Of a DNA stretch of 64,000 nucleotides, positions 34,269-57,507 are shown in pieces (the stretch's first letter is position 1; each line of letters begins with the position of its first letter). This stretch comes from Amorphoplanes digitatis (GTDB lineage Bacteria > Actinomycetota > Actinomycetes > Mycobacteriales > Micromonosporaceae): contig NZ_JACHNH010000001.1 in assembly GCF_014205335.1 (NCBI RefSeq), forward strand, positions 6,318,501 through 6,382,500, written 5' to 3'. A program made the position numbers and the translations under genes. Below the pieces are notes generated by a model. The model had not been told where the DNA came from, ran no database searches, and was given only the letters and a program-made list of their open reading frames with translations.

Positions 34269-34901
34269 TCATCGCTGGTCGGACTGCTCGGCGCGATCAC
34301 GAATGCCGCGCAGCATCCGGTGGCTCATCACGAAGCTGACGACCGTCACCGGCTCCACCACGAAACGCGCCCACCACCGCGTGTACGCGTACCGTTCCCG
34401 CACGACCAGCCTGGTCGTGGTCGCCGAGACCGGCGACAGATCGAAGGTCCAGGAGAAGTCGTACGGCGCGGCGGCTCCGGGCCAGACCGCGCCCTGCAGG
34501 ACCAGCGCGTTTGGTGGCTTGACGACGGCGACGTTCACGGCGAGCTCGGGCGCGAGCCGGACGGCGTCACCGACGTCGAGTCGCTGCCAGTCCGGGTTGA
34601 CCTGCAGCGCGCTGTGAATGTCGCAGCCGGCAAGGTTCTCCAGACGGTCATAGCTGTAGAAGCCGCCTCGTCCCTGACCGAGCTGGACGATCCAGGGCCA
34701 CACGTCGTCGACACGGGCGTCGATCGTGATTGCCCGGGTCGCCGCCAGGTCCGGATCAGGAACCAGCTCATCGCCGGGCAGGGGCTCGGTCATCTCGGCA
34801 TCGGTCGCGCCCCACCGCAACTGCCACCTCCGCAAGACGAAAACCGCCGCGACGACAGCCATCGACGTGATGAGCGATGAAACGCGCGGCGTCCTGGTCA
34901 C
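34269..34901 (-). CDS. Membrane-anchored SRPBCC (START-like) protein
   Basis: A 210-residue protein. The GTG at 34901 overlaps the upstream stop as GTGA. One N-terminal hydrophobic helix (SSLITSMAVVAAVFVLRRW) is followed by an SRPBCC ligand-binding fold: ITIDARVDDVWPWIVQLGQG, GGFYSYDRLENLAGCDIH, the strand YDFSWTFDLSPVSATTTRLV and ERYAYTRWWARFVVEPV. The W-P-W-I-V-Q-L-G-Q-G-R-G-G-F-Y-S-Y-D run is characteristic of a group often beside stress and lipid genes. The ligand is unknown. Confidence 0.8.
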   Translation of the reverse strand: MTRTPRVSSLITSMAVVAAVFVLRRWQLRWGATDAEMTEPLPGDELVPDPDLAATRAITIDARVDDVWPWIVQLGQGRGGFYSYDRLENLAGCDIHSALQVNPDWQRLDVGDAVRLAPELAVNVAVVKPPNALVLQGAVWPGAAAPYDFSWTFDLSPVSATTTRLVVRERYAYTRWWARFVVEPVTVVSFVMSHRMLRGIRDRAEQSDQR

Positions 34902-35377
34902 GACGCGATCTTGGACTGCTCGGCGTCCGGTATGACGATCACCGGGCAGGGAGCGTGTTGGATGCAGTGCTGACTGACCGATCCCAGCAACATGCCGGCG
35001 AAGGCGCCGTGCCCGCGGCTGCCGACGACCAAGAGCTCCGCACCGGCCGCGGCCTCCAACAGAATCTGAGCGGCCGGCCCGTGAGCGACCTTGATACGTA
35101 CGTCGACGGGCTGATCCCCCGTCCCGACGACATCCGCCACGGTTTCGGTGAGGACCTTCTCGGTGACGGCGGCGATGCTGTCGCCGGGAGACGGGTACGG
35201 GATCGCACCGTAGGAATATTCGTAGGTCGGCGGTTGCCGCCAGGCGGCTACCGCTTCGACAGTCGCGCCGGTCAGCCGGGCCTGGCCCAGCGCCCAGCGC
35301 AACGCGGTCCTGGAGCCGTGCGAACTGTCGACGCCCACGACGATGTATCGGCCCTCGGGATATGTCTGATCGGTCAT
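34898..35377 (-). CDS. Universal stress protein (UspA family, ATP-binding type)
   Basis: A 159-residue single UspA domain. The ATP motif G-x2-G-x9-G-S/T is present as GSRGHGAFAGMLLGSVSQH, and the N-terminal strand is YIVVGVDSSHGSRTALRWAL. ATG at 35377 has GGAGGTAGCG just upstream. It heads a run with SRPBCC, flavodoxin and WS/DGAT genes. Universal stress proteins of this type respond to oxygen limitation or growth arrest in related bacteria; I could not identify a clear regulator box upstream. Confidence 0.88.
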   Translation of the reverse strand: MTDQTYPEGRYIVVGVDSSHGSRTALRWALGQARLTGATVEAVAAWRQPPTYEYSYGAIPYPSPGDSIAAVTEKVLTETVADVVGTGDQPVDVRIKVAHGPAAQILLEAAAGAELLVVGSRGHGAFAGMLLGSVSQHCIQHAPCPVIVIPDAEQSKIAS

Positions 35378-35724
35378 CGCTACCTCCACGTATGTTTGTT
35401 CGCATCTCCGGCATCTGTTACCTCGAGTAGAACGCCGCATCCCCGCAAGCGGTCAGTGCCAAACGGCCCATCCTGTACCAGAACCCTCGCGCCCATACCG
35501 CGTCTTTTGCGCCGGAAGTCGCGGCGTGAAGCCGATGGCGGGGGCACCTGCGCCGCGTCCCACGGTGCGTCGGTGCCGGCCGAAACGCTCAGCGCAGCCC
35601 GCAAGATCTGCTGCTCGGACCACCAACTCAAGTCGCTGCGGACTCGTGAGCGCAGCCCCAAGCGCTGACCGACCTTTGTATCAGTGCTCACGGCACACGC
35701 ATGGACCTCCATCGCCAGACCATT
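35378..35724. other. Intergenic region between the stress run and the biosynthetic cluster
   Basis: No gene is supported on either strand. It contains the promoter region of the universal stress protein and the 3' flank of the thioesterase gene. It probably marks the downstream boundary of the biosynthetic cluster, since everything to its right is one co-directional run and the genes to its left are of a different kind. Confidence 0.4.
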
Positions 35725-36639
35725 TCACTCATCTGGCTGGGGGCCCAGTTCAGAGGGATGGCCAGAATGGCTCTCCCCAGCACCGAGCCCGTCGCGCTGT
35801 CCGCATGCGAGATCGACCTGGGCGACATACTCGAGGTCCCCGGCCGGCAAGCGCTCGGCACCGATCGATGCCTTCGCTCTTCCGCCGCGGACGATATGCG
35901 GCCAGCGCATGGTGAGGTGTTCGACGACGAGGCCCATGAGTTCAGGGGCGAGGTCATGGATGAAGAAGTGGTCGCCGGGCAGCAGTCGCACGCGCGAGCT
36001 GGTTGACTGCGCGCGCCATCCCTCCAGTTCTTGTGGCCGTACCGTGCGGTCGTCGATGCCGCCGAAGACGGTGATCGGCACCTTGAGCGGCGGTTCCTCC
36101 TGGTACTCATAGGTCTCCAGTACCGCGAAGTCCGCGCGGAGCACCGGGAGGGCCAGCGCCATGAGCTCGTCGTTCTCCAGAACCTCATGGGGTGTCCCGT
36201 TGAGTGTGCGCAGTCGCGCCTTCAGTCCGGCATCGGAGGCGTCGTGGCCGCCGACGGGATCACGGCGCCGTAGCGGCGCCGGAGTCGCGGAGATGAACAG
36301 GTGACAGGGCGCGGGCCACCCGCGACGACGCAGCAGTCGGGCCAGTTCGAATGCCACCAGTCCGCCCATGCTGTGGCCGAAGAGGGCGCATGGCCGATCG
36401 AGGAGAGGTTCGAGCGCGTCCGCCAGTGCATGCACAAGAGGCTGGAGACGGTGGAAGGGTTCCTCGCTCATGCGTGCACCGTGGCCGGGCAGTTCGACGG
36501 GGCACACCTCCATGTGGCGCGGGACGAGGCTTTCCCACGTGCGATACGCCGAGGCGATCCCGCCTGCGTACGGAAGGCACACGAGGCGGGTCACCGCGGC
36601 CGGGCGTTCCTGGCGTGCCCAGAACCAGGGCTCGGTCAT
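35725..36639 (-). CDS. Type II thioesterase
   Basis: A 304-residue alpha/beta hydrolase of the external (type II) thioesterase group. It has the family start RLVCLPYAGGIASAYRTW, nucleophile Ser90 in LFGHSMGGLVAFELARLL, Asp near 196 in FGGIDDRTV and His223 in LLPGDHFFIHD. Such enzymes clear wrong or stalled acyl groups from carrier domains. The last 50 or so residues (after MRWPHIV) exceed the usual length of about 250 and match nothing I know. Its ATG overlaps the upstream NRPS stop, so it is the last gene of the assembly-line operon. It is not fused to a synthetase and is unlikely to release the product by itself. Confidence 0.87.
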   Translation of the reverse strand: MTEPWFWARQERPAAVTRLVCLPYAGGIASAYRTWESLVPRHMEVCPVELPGHGARMSEEPFHRLQPLVHALADALEPLLDRPCALFGHSMGGLVAFELARLLRRRGWPAPCHLFISATPAPLRRRDPVGGHDASDAGLKARLRTLNGTPHEVLENDELMALALPVLRADFAVLETYEYQEEPPLKVPITVFGGIDDRTVRPQELEGWRAQSTSSRVRLLPGDHFFIHDLAPELMGLVVEHLTMRWPHIVRGGRAKASIGAERLPAGDLEYVAQVDLACGQRDGLGAGESHSGHPSELGPQPDE

Positions 36640-39600
36640 CCTTGCTTCCTCTGGTTGCCGGGGAGGTCTCGTGCGGGAGGCGTTCCCGATTCGCGAAGTC
36701 GCCGGCCCAGCTCCTCGATCCGGATATCAGGATCGGCCACCACGGTTCTCAAGAGCTGACTCCATTGGCGGACGAGCCGGTTCACCAGCCGCGGGCCGAC
36801 CCGATCGACAGCGTGCAGCCAGGTCCCGCGGAGCACTCCAGCGTCTTCGAGCATGATGAGGCTGAGGTCGCCCGTGCCTGGTTCCACGCCTTGTGGCACG
36901 TGGACGAAACCCCAGTCGTCGGACAGCGGCTCCAGCCGTACCTCGCCCAGCACCGGCGTCGCCAGGGGGGCGTTGAGCAGGTTGAACCCCAGTCGGATTC
37001 GGTCGTGCTCTGCTGCGAATTCCCGTAGCAACGGCTGCAGCGGAGCCTCCTGATGGGCGTACGCCTCGACGGTCTGTTCCCGGACGCGGGCGAGCAGCGC
37101 CCGGAAGGTGGGATCTCCGCTGAGGTCCGCGCGCAGGACGAGGGAGTTGGCGAAGAAGCCGATGAGTTCCTCGGCCTCGGGCCGGTCCCGGCCGGCGGTG
37201 GGAAAGCCCACGGCAAGGTCCCGGCTCCCGGTGTACGCGGTGAGCAGCGCCCCGAAGGCGGCGAGCAGCGTCATGAAGAGGGTGGCGCCCTCGCGCTGAG
37301 CGAGCACCCGCAGCGCGACGGTCAGTTCCGGGGTGAGTGCGAAGGCGTTGCCCGACACCGCTACCGGTTCCTCCTCGGACAGGTGGTCGTCGACCAGGCG
37401 TGGCGGAGCGGGAAGCTCGCCGAGCAGGTGCCGCCAGTACCGGAGGTGCCCGTCGAGTGCGCCGCTCTCGACCTCGTGGCGCTGCCATGCCGCGAAGTCC
37501 GCGAACTGGATGTCCAGGGGCGGTTGAGCGGGGTCGTGTCCCTCGACGTACGCGTCGTAGGCGATGGCCAGGTCGCGCAGCAGCACGCCGTACGACCAGT
37601 TGTCGGTGACAGCGTGATGGATGGACAGCACGAGGATGCGTTCCTCCTCGCCGAGGGTGGCCAGGCGGGCACGGATCAGCGGGCCTTGTGCCAGGTGGAA
37701 CGGCCGTCGGCTCTCTTCGTCGAGGATCCGGCGGATCGCCGGTAGCGGCTCCGCGAGCCCCTCGAGCCGGGACCGGCTGACGGGCCAGACCCCCTCGGTC
37801 TCGATCACCTGCACCAGCCCGGCAGGCCGCGCCACTAGGCGGGTACGCAGTGACTCGTGCCGTCGCACCACGTGAGCGAAGGCTCGCAGCAGGGCATCCT
37901 CGTCCAGCGGTCCCCGCAGGCGCGCGGCCGTCACCACGTTGTGGACGGGATTGTCAGGCGCGTCCGGGTAGTCGTTGCAGAGCCACTCCTGGGCGAATGA
38001 CAGCGGAAGATCTCCACCTCGCGCGACCTTCGGCATGGGTGCGAAACCCGTGGGCGGGGCGCCTCGATCGGCCAGCCGATCGGCCAGCGCGGCGACGGTC
38101 GGGTACTCGAAGAGATCCCGAAGCGACACATCGAGTCCGAGCCCTGCTCTCATGCGCGACGTGACCTGGGTGGCGAGCAGTGAGTGGCCTCCGGCGTCGA
38201 AGAAGTCGTCGTGGATGCCGATCTGGTCCACGCGCAGGAACTGGCCCCAAAGTTCGGCGAGGGCGCGTTCCAGGTCGTTGCGGGGCGCCTCGTAGGTCGT
38301 CTGCGAGTCGGGCCGGAGCAGGTCGGGTTCGGGCAGCGCCTTGCGGTCCACCTTGTCGTTGGGCGTGAGCGGAAGCATGTCGAGGAACACGAACCTCGAG
38401 GGGATCATGTACTCGGGCAGCGTCGTGCTGAGCGCGGCACGCAGCTCCGCCTGCAGTTTCCGGGCGCGGCGCGGTGCGGCCGGGTTCACCCAGGCCGACA
38501 ACGGTCCGGGCGCCGGCGGCGGCTGAGCCGGGGGCCTGGGGGCGATGGGTCGGCCGTCGGGGCCGAGCCGGCGCAGGATGAGGTCGAAGGCGCCGTCCGC
38601 GCCGTGCCGTGACCAGTCCAGCTCGGCGAGGTAGCCGGTCTCGCCGGCCAGACAGAAGAGGTCCTCCGGGTCGACCGCGCCGGCCGGATTCCGCTCCGCG
38701 AAGGTGCTCACGCGCGCGTTCGGCACGTCGCGGATGGCGAGGACGTCCACGGGCGCCGCGACGAGTTGCCCGCGCAGGGTCGAAAGCGCCAGTCCTTCGG
38801 TACGCCAGTCGAGCCAGGCGTGCTCGACGCGATCGGGCGCGGGGCCGCTGGTGAGGATCACGTCGTATCGGAAGCGGGTGAGCTCGTTGGCGTACCGGCC
38901 ACGCTTGGGAAGAACCCGCACGTCGACGATGCCGGGCAGCCGTGCTTGCAGCGCGAGGAAGAAGCGGGGATCGATGACAAGTTCCTCGTCCTCGGCGACC
39001 CTGCGGTGCACCCGCTTGCGGAGGGTTTCCTCGGACAGGTCAGGAGCCGCCCGATACAGCTCGACCGAGGCGTGGAAGGCCTCGAGCAGCGGGAGGCTGC
39101 GGACGTCGCCGATCACGACGGCACCGCCGGGCGCGAGCCGGCTCAGCGCTCCGGCGATGACCCGTGCGAGGTATTCCTCGTCGGGGAAGTACTGCACCAC
39201 CGAGTTGAGAAGGACGATGTCGAAGAGCTGCTCCGGCAATTGTTCGAGCTGATCGGCGGCGCATTCGTGCAGCTGCACGTCGCCGGTGAAGCGGCCGGGG
39301 GCACCCGCCGTCTCCCGCAACCGCGTCAGCGCGACAGCGGAGAAGTCGGTGGCCCAATAACGCTCGCAGTGGGGTGCGACCGCGTACAGGATGAGGCCGG
39401 TGCCGGCGCCGACGTCTAGCACCGACTGCGGCGCGCGGTCGAGGACCAGTTCGGCGGTCCGGTCCACCCAGTCGTGCATGTCCTCGGCGGAGAGGGGCTC
39501 GCCGGTGTAGCTGTCGTTCCAGCCGCTGATGTCGAAGGTGGGGTCGACGCCGGGACCGGGCTCGTCGTAGGCGGTGTCCCAGATGTTGCGCCATTGGTCC

Positions 39601-42424
39601 AGATCGTCGGCGTACGCGTCGGGCTCGGCGCGGAACGGATCGGCCACCACGTACGCCACCAGGCGCTGGTCGCCGGGTGCGTCCTCGCGGACCATCACGA
39701 CGGATTGGCGTACGGCCGGCTGCCGGGCCAGAGCCGCCTCGATCTCGCCCAGTTCGATGCGGAATCCGCGTAGCTTCACCTGATGGTCGATCCGGCCGAG
39801 GAACTCGAGGGTGCCGTCGCCGCGGCGGCGGACCAGGTCACCGGTGCGGTACAGCCGGCCACCCAAGCCGATGGGGAACGGATGGGGCACGAAACGCTCC
39901 GCGGTGAGTTCGGGCCGGCCGAGGTAGCCGCGTGCCAGTCCGGCACCACCGATGTGGAGTTCTCCGGGTACGCCTGGCGGGACGAGCGCACCGCGGGCGT
40001 CGAGCACGTGGAGTTCGGTGTTGGCGATGGGCTCGCCCAGGGAGATCGGCCCGGTGCCGACCCGGGAGATGGCCGACCAGATGGTGGTCTCGGTGGGGCC
40101 GTACATGTTCCACAGCTCCGCGCCGGTGCGGGTCAGCCGGCGTCCCAGGTCTGCGGGAAGGGCTTCGCCGCCGCAGAGCATGCGGAATGCGGGCGGTGGC
40201 GTCCACCCGGCGTCGAGCAGGATTCGCCAGGTGGCGGGGGTGGCCTGCAGGAGCGTCGCCCCGGACCTGGACAACGCCTCGCGGAGCTGGTCTCCGTCGG
40301 CGGCCACGTCGCGGCTCACCAGGACGACCCGGGCGCCGGTGGTGAGCGGCAGGAGCAGTTCCAGCACGGAGATGTCGAAGCTGAGGGTGGTCACCGCGAG
40401 GAGAGCGTCGTCGGCGGTGATACCCGGCCGCTCCTGCATCGAGCGCAGGAAGTTGGCCAGGGCGCGGTGAGGGACTTGTACGCCCTTGGGTTCGCCGGTC
40501 GAGCCGGAGGTGTAGATGACGTAGGCGAGATCGTCGCCGGTTGTCTTGACGTCCGGTGGTGTCGCGTCCTCGGTGTCCAGTTCGGCGGCGGCCTCGTCGA
40601 GGCACACGATCCGCGCGGACGGCTCGGGCAGCCCGGCGACGAGGCTGCGCTGGGTCAGCAGGATCTTCAGTCCCGAGTCCTCGAGCATGAAGGCGAGCCG
40701 CTCGCGCGGGTAGCCGGGGTCGAGCGGCACGTAGGCACCGCCGGCCTTGAGCGTGCCGAGAACGGCCACCACCATCTCCGGGGTGCGTTCGGTGCAGATC
40801 CCCACCAGGTCCCCGTGCCCCATACCCAGCCTGCGCAGGTGATGTGCGAGCTGGTTGGCGCGGCGGTCGAGGTCGGCGTAGGTCAGTGTTCGATCGCCGC
40901 TGCGCAGTGCCTCTGCCCCGGGGGTCGCGTGCGCCCGCGCCTCGACGCCGCGGTGCGCCCAGGCGAGGTCGGGCCAGGCGCGGTGGGTGTCGTTGGGTTC
41001 CCGCGCCAGCTGCTGCCGGGCCGGTTCGCCGAGCAGGCTGAGTTCGGAGAGCCGGCGGTCGGGGTCTTCGGCGATCTGCTCGGCCAGCCGGCGCAGCGCC
41101 GCGGAGAGTGCCTCGATCGTGGCTCTGTCGAAGAGGTCGGCGTTGTACTCGAACCAGCCGCTCAGAGAGTCGGGGCGGTCGAAGACCTGCAGTTCCAGGT
41201 CGAAGCGGGCGGTGGCGCTCTCGAGCGTCATCGGGGTGACCCGCAGGCCGTCGAGGTCGAGGTCGGGCATGGCGATGTTCTGGAAGACGAATGACACCTG
41301 GAACAGCGGTGACCGGGACAGGTCGCGCTTGGGGTGCAGCTCCTCGACCAGCCTTTCGAAGGGCAGGTCCTGGTGGGCGTAGGCGCCGAGGGACGCCGTG
41401 CGTACCCGTACCAGGAGCTCGCGGAAGGTGGGGTCACCGCTGAGATCCACCCGCAGCGCCAGCGTGTTGACGAAGAAGCCGATCAGGCGCTCGGTCTCGG
41501 GCCGGGTCCGGTTGGCGATGGGCGCGCCGATCACGAGGTCGTCCTGGCCGGAATAGCGCCACAGCAGGACGGTGAACGCGGCCAGCAGCGTCATGAAGGG
41601 CGTCGCGCCCTCGCGGCGGCTCAACGCGCGCAGGTCCTCCATGAGGGTGCCGGGAAGTTCGAAGGCCGTCGAGCCACCCCGTGAGGTCTGCACGGGCGGG
41701 CGTGGACGGTCGGTGGGCAGGTCGAGGACCGGTGGGGCATCGTTGAGGACCTCCTTCCAGTAGGTGAGGTCGTCGGCCAGACCGGGCCCCTGCAGCCGGT
41801 CGCGCTGCCAGGCGGCGTAGTCGGTGTACTGGACGGGGAGCTCGGGAAGCGGTGCGGGGGCGCCGGCGAGCAGCGCCGGGTAGAGGGCCGTCAGCTCCTG
41901 GACCGCCACCGCCATCGACCACAGGTCGGCGACGATGTGATGCATGGTGAGCACCAGGACGTGCTCCTCGGGCGCCAGGTGGAGGAACCTCACCCGCATG
42001 AGCTGACCGTCGCCCAGCGCGAAGGGCCGCTGGGCCTGCTCGCGCGCCAGCCGCTGGACCTCCCGCTCGCGGTCGTCGCCGGACAGGTGGGTGCAGTCGA
42101 CCACCGCGAAGTCGGCCCGCCCGGTCTCGGCCACCCGTTGCACGGGCCGTCCGCCGACCTCGGCGAAGGTGGTGCGCAGCGCAGCGTGGCGCCGCACGAT
42201 CTCGTCGCAGCTGCGCCGCCACACGCCGAGGTCAAGCGGCCCGTGGATGCGTACCGCCGTGGGGACGTTGTAGGCGGCGCTGCCGGGAACCAGTTGTTCC
42301 AGGAACCAGAGCCGCTGCTGCGAGAAGGACAGCGGGAACTCGCGCACGCGCGGCGGTCGCAGCAGCCGCTCGGTCAGGAGCCTGCGTTTCTCGTTCGCCG
42401 AGAGGCCGTTCAGGTCGATGGTGC

Positions 42425-42428
<4 letters not shown>
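36636..42428 (-). CDS. NRPS: C-A(Gly)-nMT-PCP-C, sarcosine module with terminal condensation domain
   Basis: A 1930-residue synthetase. Condensation domain at about 30-470 with MHHIVADLWS (His163). Adenylation domain at about 490-905 with YTSGSTGEPKGV and LFNMYGPTE-like LWNMYGPTETTIW; it resumes at about 1320-1370 with NDKVDRKALP. The binding-pocket residues I read are D-I-L-Q-L-G-M-I-W-K, close to the known glycine code. A methyltransferase with the SAM motif VLDVGAGTGLILY is inserted between motifs A8 and A10 (about 930-1320). A carrier domain has Ser1416 in DAGGHSLLATQ. A last condensation domain (about 1470-1900) keeps IHHAVTDNWS. The module should make N-methylglycine. The terminal C domain has no following A or TE and is the best candidate for ring closure. 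Confidence 0.9.
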
Positions 42429-50898
<8,470 letters not shown>

Positions 50899-53800
50899 TC
50901 GGAGATCCTGAGCACCTCGAAGCGCAGCAGCGGACCGTCGGCGAGCTGGAAGGGGTCGGTGAACAAGCGCTCGGCCCTGGCGTGGATCTCCGCGTCGATC
51001 TCTTCTGCCGGTGTGCCGGTGAGGTCGTGCACCTCCAGCGCTGCGGGGACCTCCGGGCGCACCACGAGCCGGGGGTGTCCGTCGGCTTCGGGAAAGACCG
51101 CGCGCAGCGCCTCGTGGCGCCGTATCACCTCGTCGCAGGCCCGCCGGAACACCGCGGTGTCGAGGTGCCCGCGCACCCGCAGGCGCGCGGGCAGGAGGTA
51201 GGCCCGGTTGCCCGGTGACAGCTGCTCCAGGAACCACAGCCGCTGCTGGGCAAAGGCGAGCGGAACCGCGAGGCGGGGATCGGGGCGGCGCGGCACGGTC
51301 ACGGGGCGAGGGGCGGCGGCGATCTGCGCGCCTCGCTCGCGCAGCCGGCCTGCCAGCGCGGCGACGGTCGGGTGTTCGAAGAGCTCCCGCAGCGGCAGCT
51401 CAAGTCCCAGGACCGTCCGCAGCCGGGTGGCGACCTGGGTGGCGAGCAGTGAGTGGCCGCCCAGCAGGAAGAAGTCGTCGTCGACGCCCACCTTCTCGGC
51501 CTCGAGCAGCTGGCCGAAGATGTCGGCGACCGCGCGCTCCAGAGGATCTCGGGGGGCCTGGTAGGGCGTTTGCATGCCGGTGCGGCCGAACTCCGGCTCC
51601 GGTAACGCCGCACGGTCGATCTTCCCGTTCGGTGTGAGCGGAAATGCGGTCAGGCACACGAACGCCGACGGCACCATGTACTCGGGGAGGCGTGCCCGGA
51701 GAAGTGCCAGGAGTTGCGCGGTCGGCGGTGCCTCATCGCAGGCGAGGTAGGCGACGAGGCGGGTATCCCCGGCGTGTTCGCGAGTGGTGACCACAGCCGC
51801 GTGCACCGCGGGGTGGGCGGCGAGGGCCAGTTCGATCTCGCCGAGCTCGATCCGGAAGCCACGCACTTTCACCTGCTGGTCGATGCGGCCGAGAAACTCG
51901 AGGCTCCCGTCGCCGCGCCGGCGCACGAGGTCGCCGGTGCGGTAGAGCCGTTCGGCCGGACCGGTCAGGGCCGGGTGCGCGACGAAACGCTCGGCGGTGA
52001 GGTCGGGCCGGCCGAGGTAGCCGCGCGCGAGCCCGGCACCGCCGATGTGGAGTTCGCCCGAGACCCCGGCCGGGACCGGTTGCCCGCGCCGGTCGAGCAC
52101 GTGCAGCTCGGTGTTGGCGACGGGGTCGCCGAGGGAGACCGGTCCGGGGCCGACCCGGGACACCGCCGACCAGACGGTGGTCTCGGTGGGGCCGTACATG
52201 TTCCACAGCTCCGAGCCCCGGGGCAGGAGCTGGTCGGCGAGGCCGCGCGGCAGTGCTTCGCCGCCGCACAGCATCCGCAGGCCCCGGTTGCCTGCCCAGC
52301 CCGACGCGACCAGCATCCGCCAGGTCGAGGGTGTGGCCTGCATGAGCGTGGCCCCGGCGCGGTCCAGGGCCTCGGCCAGCGCATGGCCGTCGGCAGTCAC
52401 CTCCCGGGGGACCATCACCAGGCGGGCACCCGCGACCAGGGGCAGGAGCAGTTCGAGGACGGAGATGTCGAAGGACAGGCTGGTGACGGCCAGCAGGACA
52501 TCGTCGCGGGCGATGCCGGGGCGTTCCTGCATGGAGTGCAGGAAGTTGGTCAGGGCGCGGTGCGGGATCTGTACGCCCTTGGGCTTGCCGGTCGAACCCG
52601 AGGTGTAGATGACGTATGCGAGGTCGTCGTCGTCGACTTCCCCGTCGGGCGCGGATGCCGGCTCGTGGGCGAGCTCCTCGGCCAGGTCGTCGAGGCACAG
52701 CACGGTGGCGGCACCGGCCGGGACGTCCCCGCGCACGCGGCGCTGGGTGAGTACCACCGACGTACGCGAGTCCTCGAGCATGAACGCGAGCCGTGCCCGT
52801 GGATAGGCCGGGTCGAGGGGCAGGTACGCGCCGCCGGCCTTGTGCACGGCCAGCAGCGCGACGACCAGGTCGAGCGAGCGCTCCAGGCACAGGCCCACCA
52901 GCACGTCCTTGCCCACCCCGAGCCTACGGAGCCGATGGGCGAGCTGATTGGCCCGCCTGTCCAGCTCCGCATAGCCGAGACGCTGTTGCTCGAAGCTGAG
53001 CGCCTCGACCGCGGGCGTCTCGAGTGCCTGTCGCGCGATCCGCAGGTGGGCGGCATCACGTGTGGGCCAGGTGCGCCGGGTGCTCCCGCTGCGGACCGGT
53101 TCGTCGGCCCCGAGGAGCGGGAGCGCTCCGATGGGCAGGCTCGGATCGGCCGCCGCCGCCTGCGCCAGACGGCGCAGATGACCGGCCATCCGCGCGATGG
53201 TCGCCTCGTCGAAGAGGTCGCTGTTGTACTCGAAGAGGCCGCTCAGGCCCTCGCCGTCGTCGACCAGTTGCAGCTCCAGATCGAACCGCGCCGCGACGCT
53301 GCGGATGGTGACCCGCGAGAACTCGAGACCGGCCACCTGCAGGGTGGGCAGGGGCTGGGTCTGGTGGGCGAAGCTGACCTGGACGACGGGCGGTCGGCTG
53401 AGGTCACGCGGCGGCTTCAGCTCCTCCACGAGCTTCTCGAAGGCCACCTCCTGATGGGCGTACGCGCCGACGCAGGTGTCACGCACGCGCTCCAGCAGCT
53501 CGGCGAAGGACGGGTCGCCCGAGAGGTCCGTACGAATGGGCAGGGTGTTGGCGAAGAACCCGATGAGTCCTTCGAGCTCGGCCCGGCCACGGTTGGCCAC
53601 GGGAATGCCGACGACCACGTCGTCCTGCCCGGTGTGGCGATACAGGAGCACCTGGAACAGGGCCAACAGGACCATGAACGGCGTGGCGTCGTGAGCCCGG
53701 CCGGCGGCGGCCAGGTCACCCACCAGCATGGCCGGAAGGTCGAAGTGCCAGGACGCACCGTGGAACGACTGTGCCGGCGGGCGCGGATGGTCCAGCGCCA

Positions 53801-54490
53801 GTTCCAGCACCGGCGGGGCCCCGGCGAGACGCCTTGTCCAGTAGTGGAGGTCCTCCGCCGACTCCTCCAGCTGGGCGACCTGCCCGTACTGGATCTCGAG
53901 GGGCGGCAGCGGAGAGGGGCGGCCCTCGGCGAAGGCCGCGTAGAGCGCGGCGAACTCCGCGAAGAGCACGCTCACCGACCAGCCGTCCGAGACGATGTGG
54001 TGCAGGACGATCACCAGGATGTGTTCGTCGTCCGCCGTGCGCAGCAGCCTCAGCCGCAGCAGCGGTCCGGCCGCGATGTCGAACGGTGCCGAGATCTCGG
54101 CGACGATCCGCGCGGAGCGGGCGGTCTCGAGCTCCGGTGCGGGCAGACCCCGGAGATCCTCCTCTGACATCTCCACGACGGCGCGCGGCGCCACCACTTG
54201 GACCGTGACTCCGTCGCGTTCCTCGAAGGTCGTCCGCAGCGATTCGTGGCGGTGGACCAGCTCGGCGACGACGCCGCGGAGCAGCGTGTGGTCGAGGGCG
54301 CCGCGCATGCGCACGGCGGCGGGCACGACATAGGCAGTGGTGCCGGGTGTCAGCCTTTCCAGGAACCACAGCCGCCGCTGCATGGAGGACATGGGGTACG
54401 TCTTCACGCGGTCCTGAACCGCGAGCCGCGTCGCGAGAGACAGCCGCTGTTCGGGTGTGAGTTCAGCCAGTCGCTGTCCCAGGCTCGGCA

Positions 54491-57484
<2,994 letters not shown>

Positions 57485-57507
57485 CTCAAGCCCTTTCGTC
57501 GGCAGCG

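Noticed and set aside
35440..35480. Possible hypoxia-regulator box (GGGCCGTTTGGC-like) upstream of the universal stress protein
   Set aside because: The symmetry is poor and I could not match it to a known consensus with confidence.
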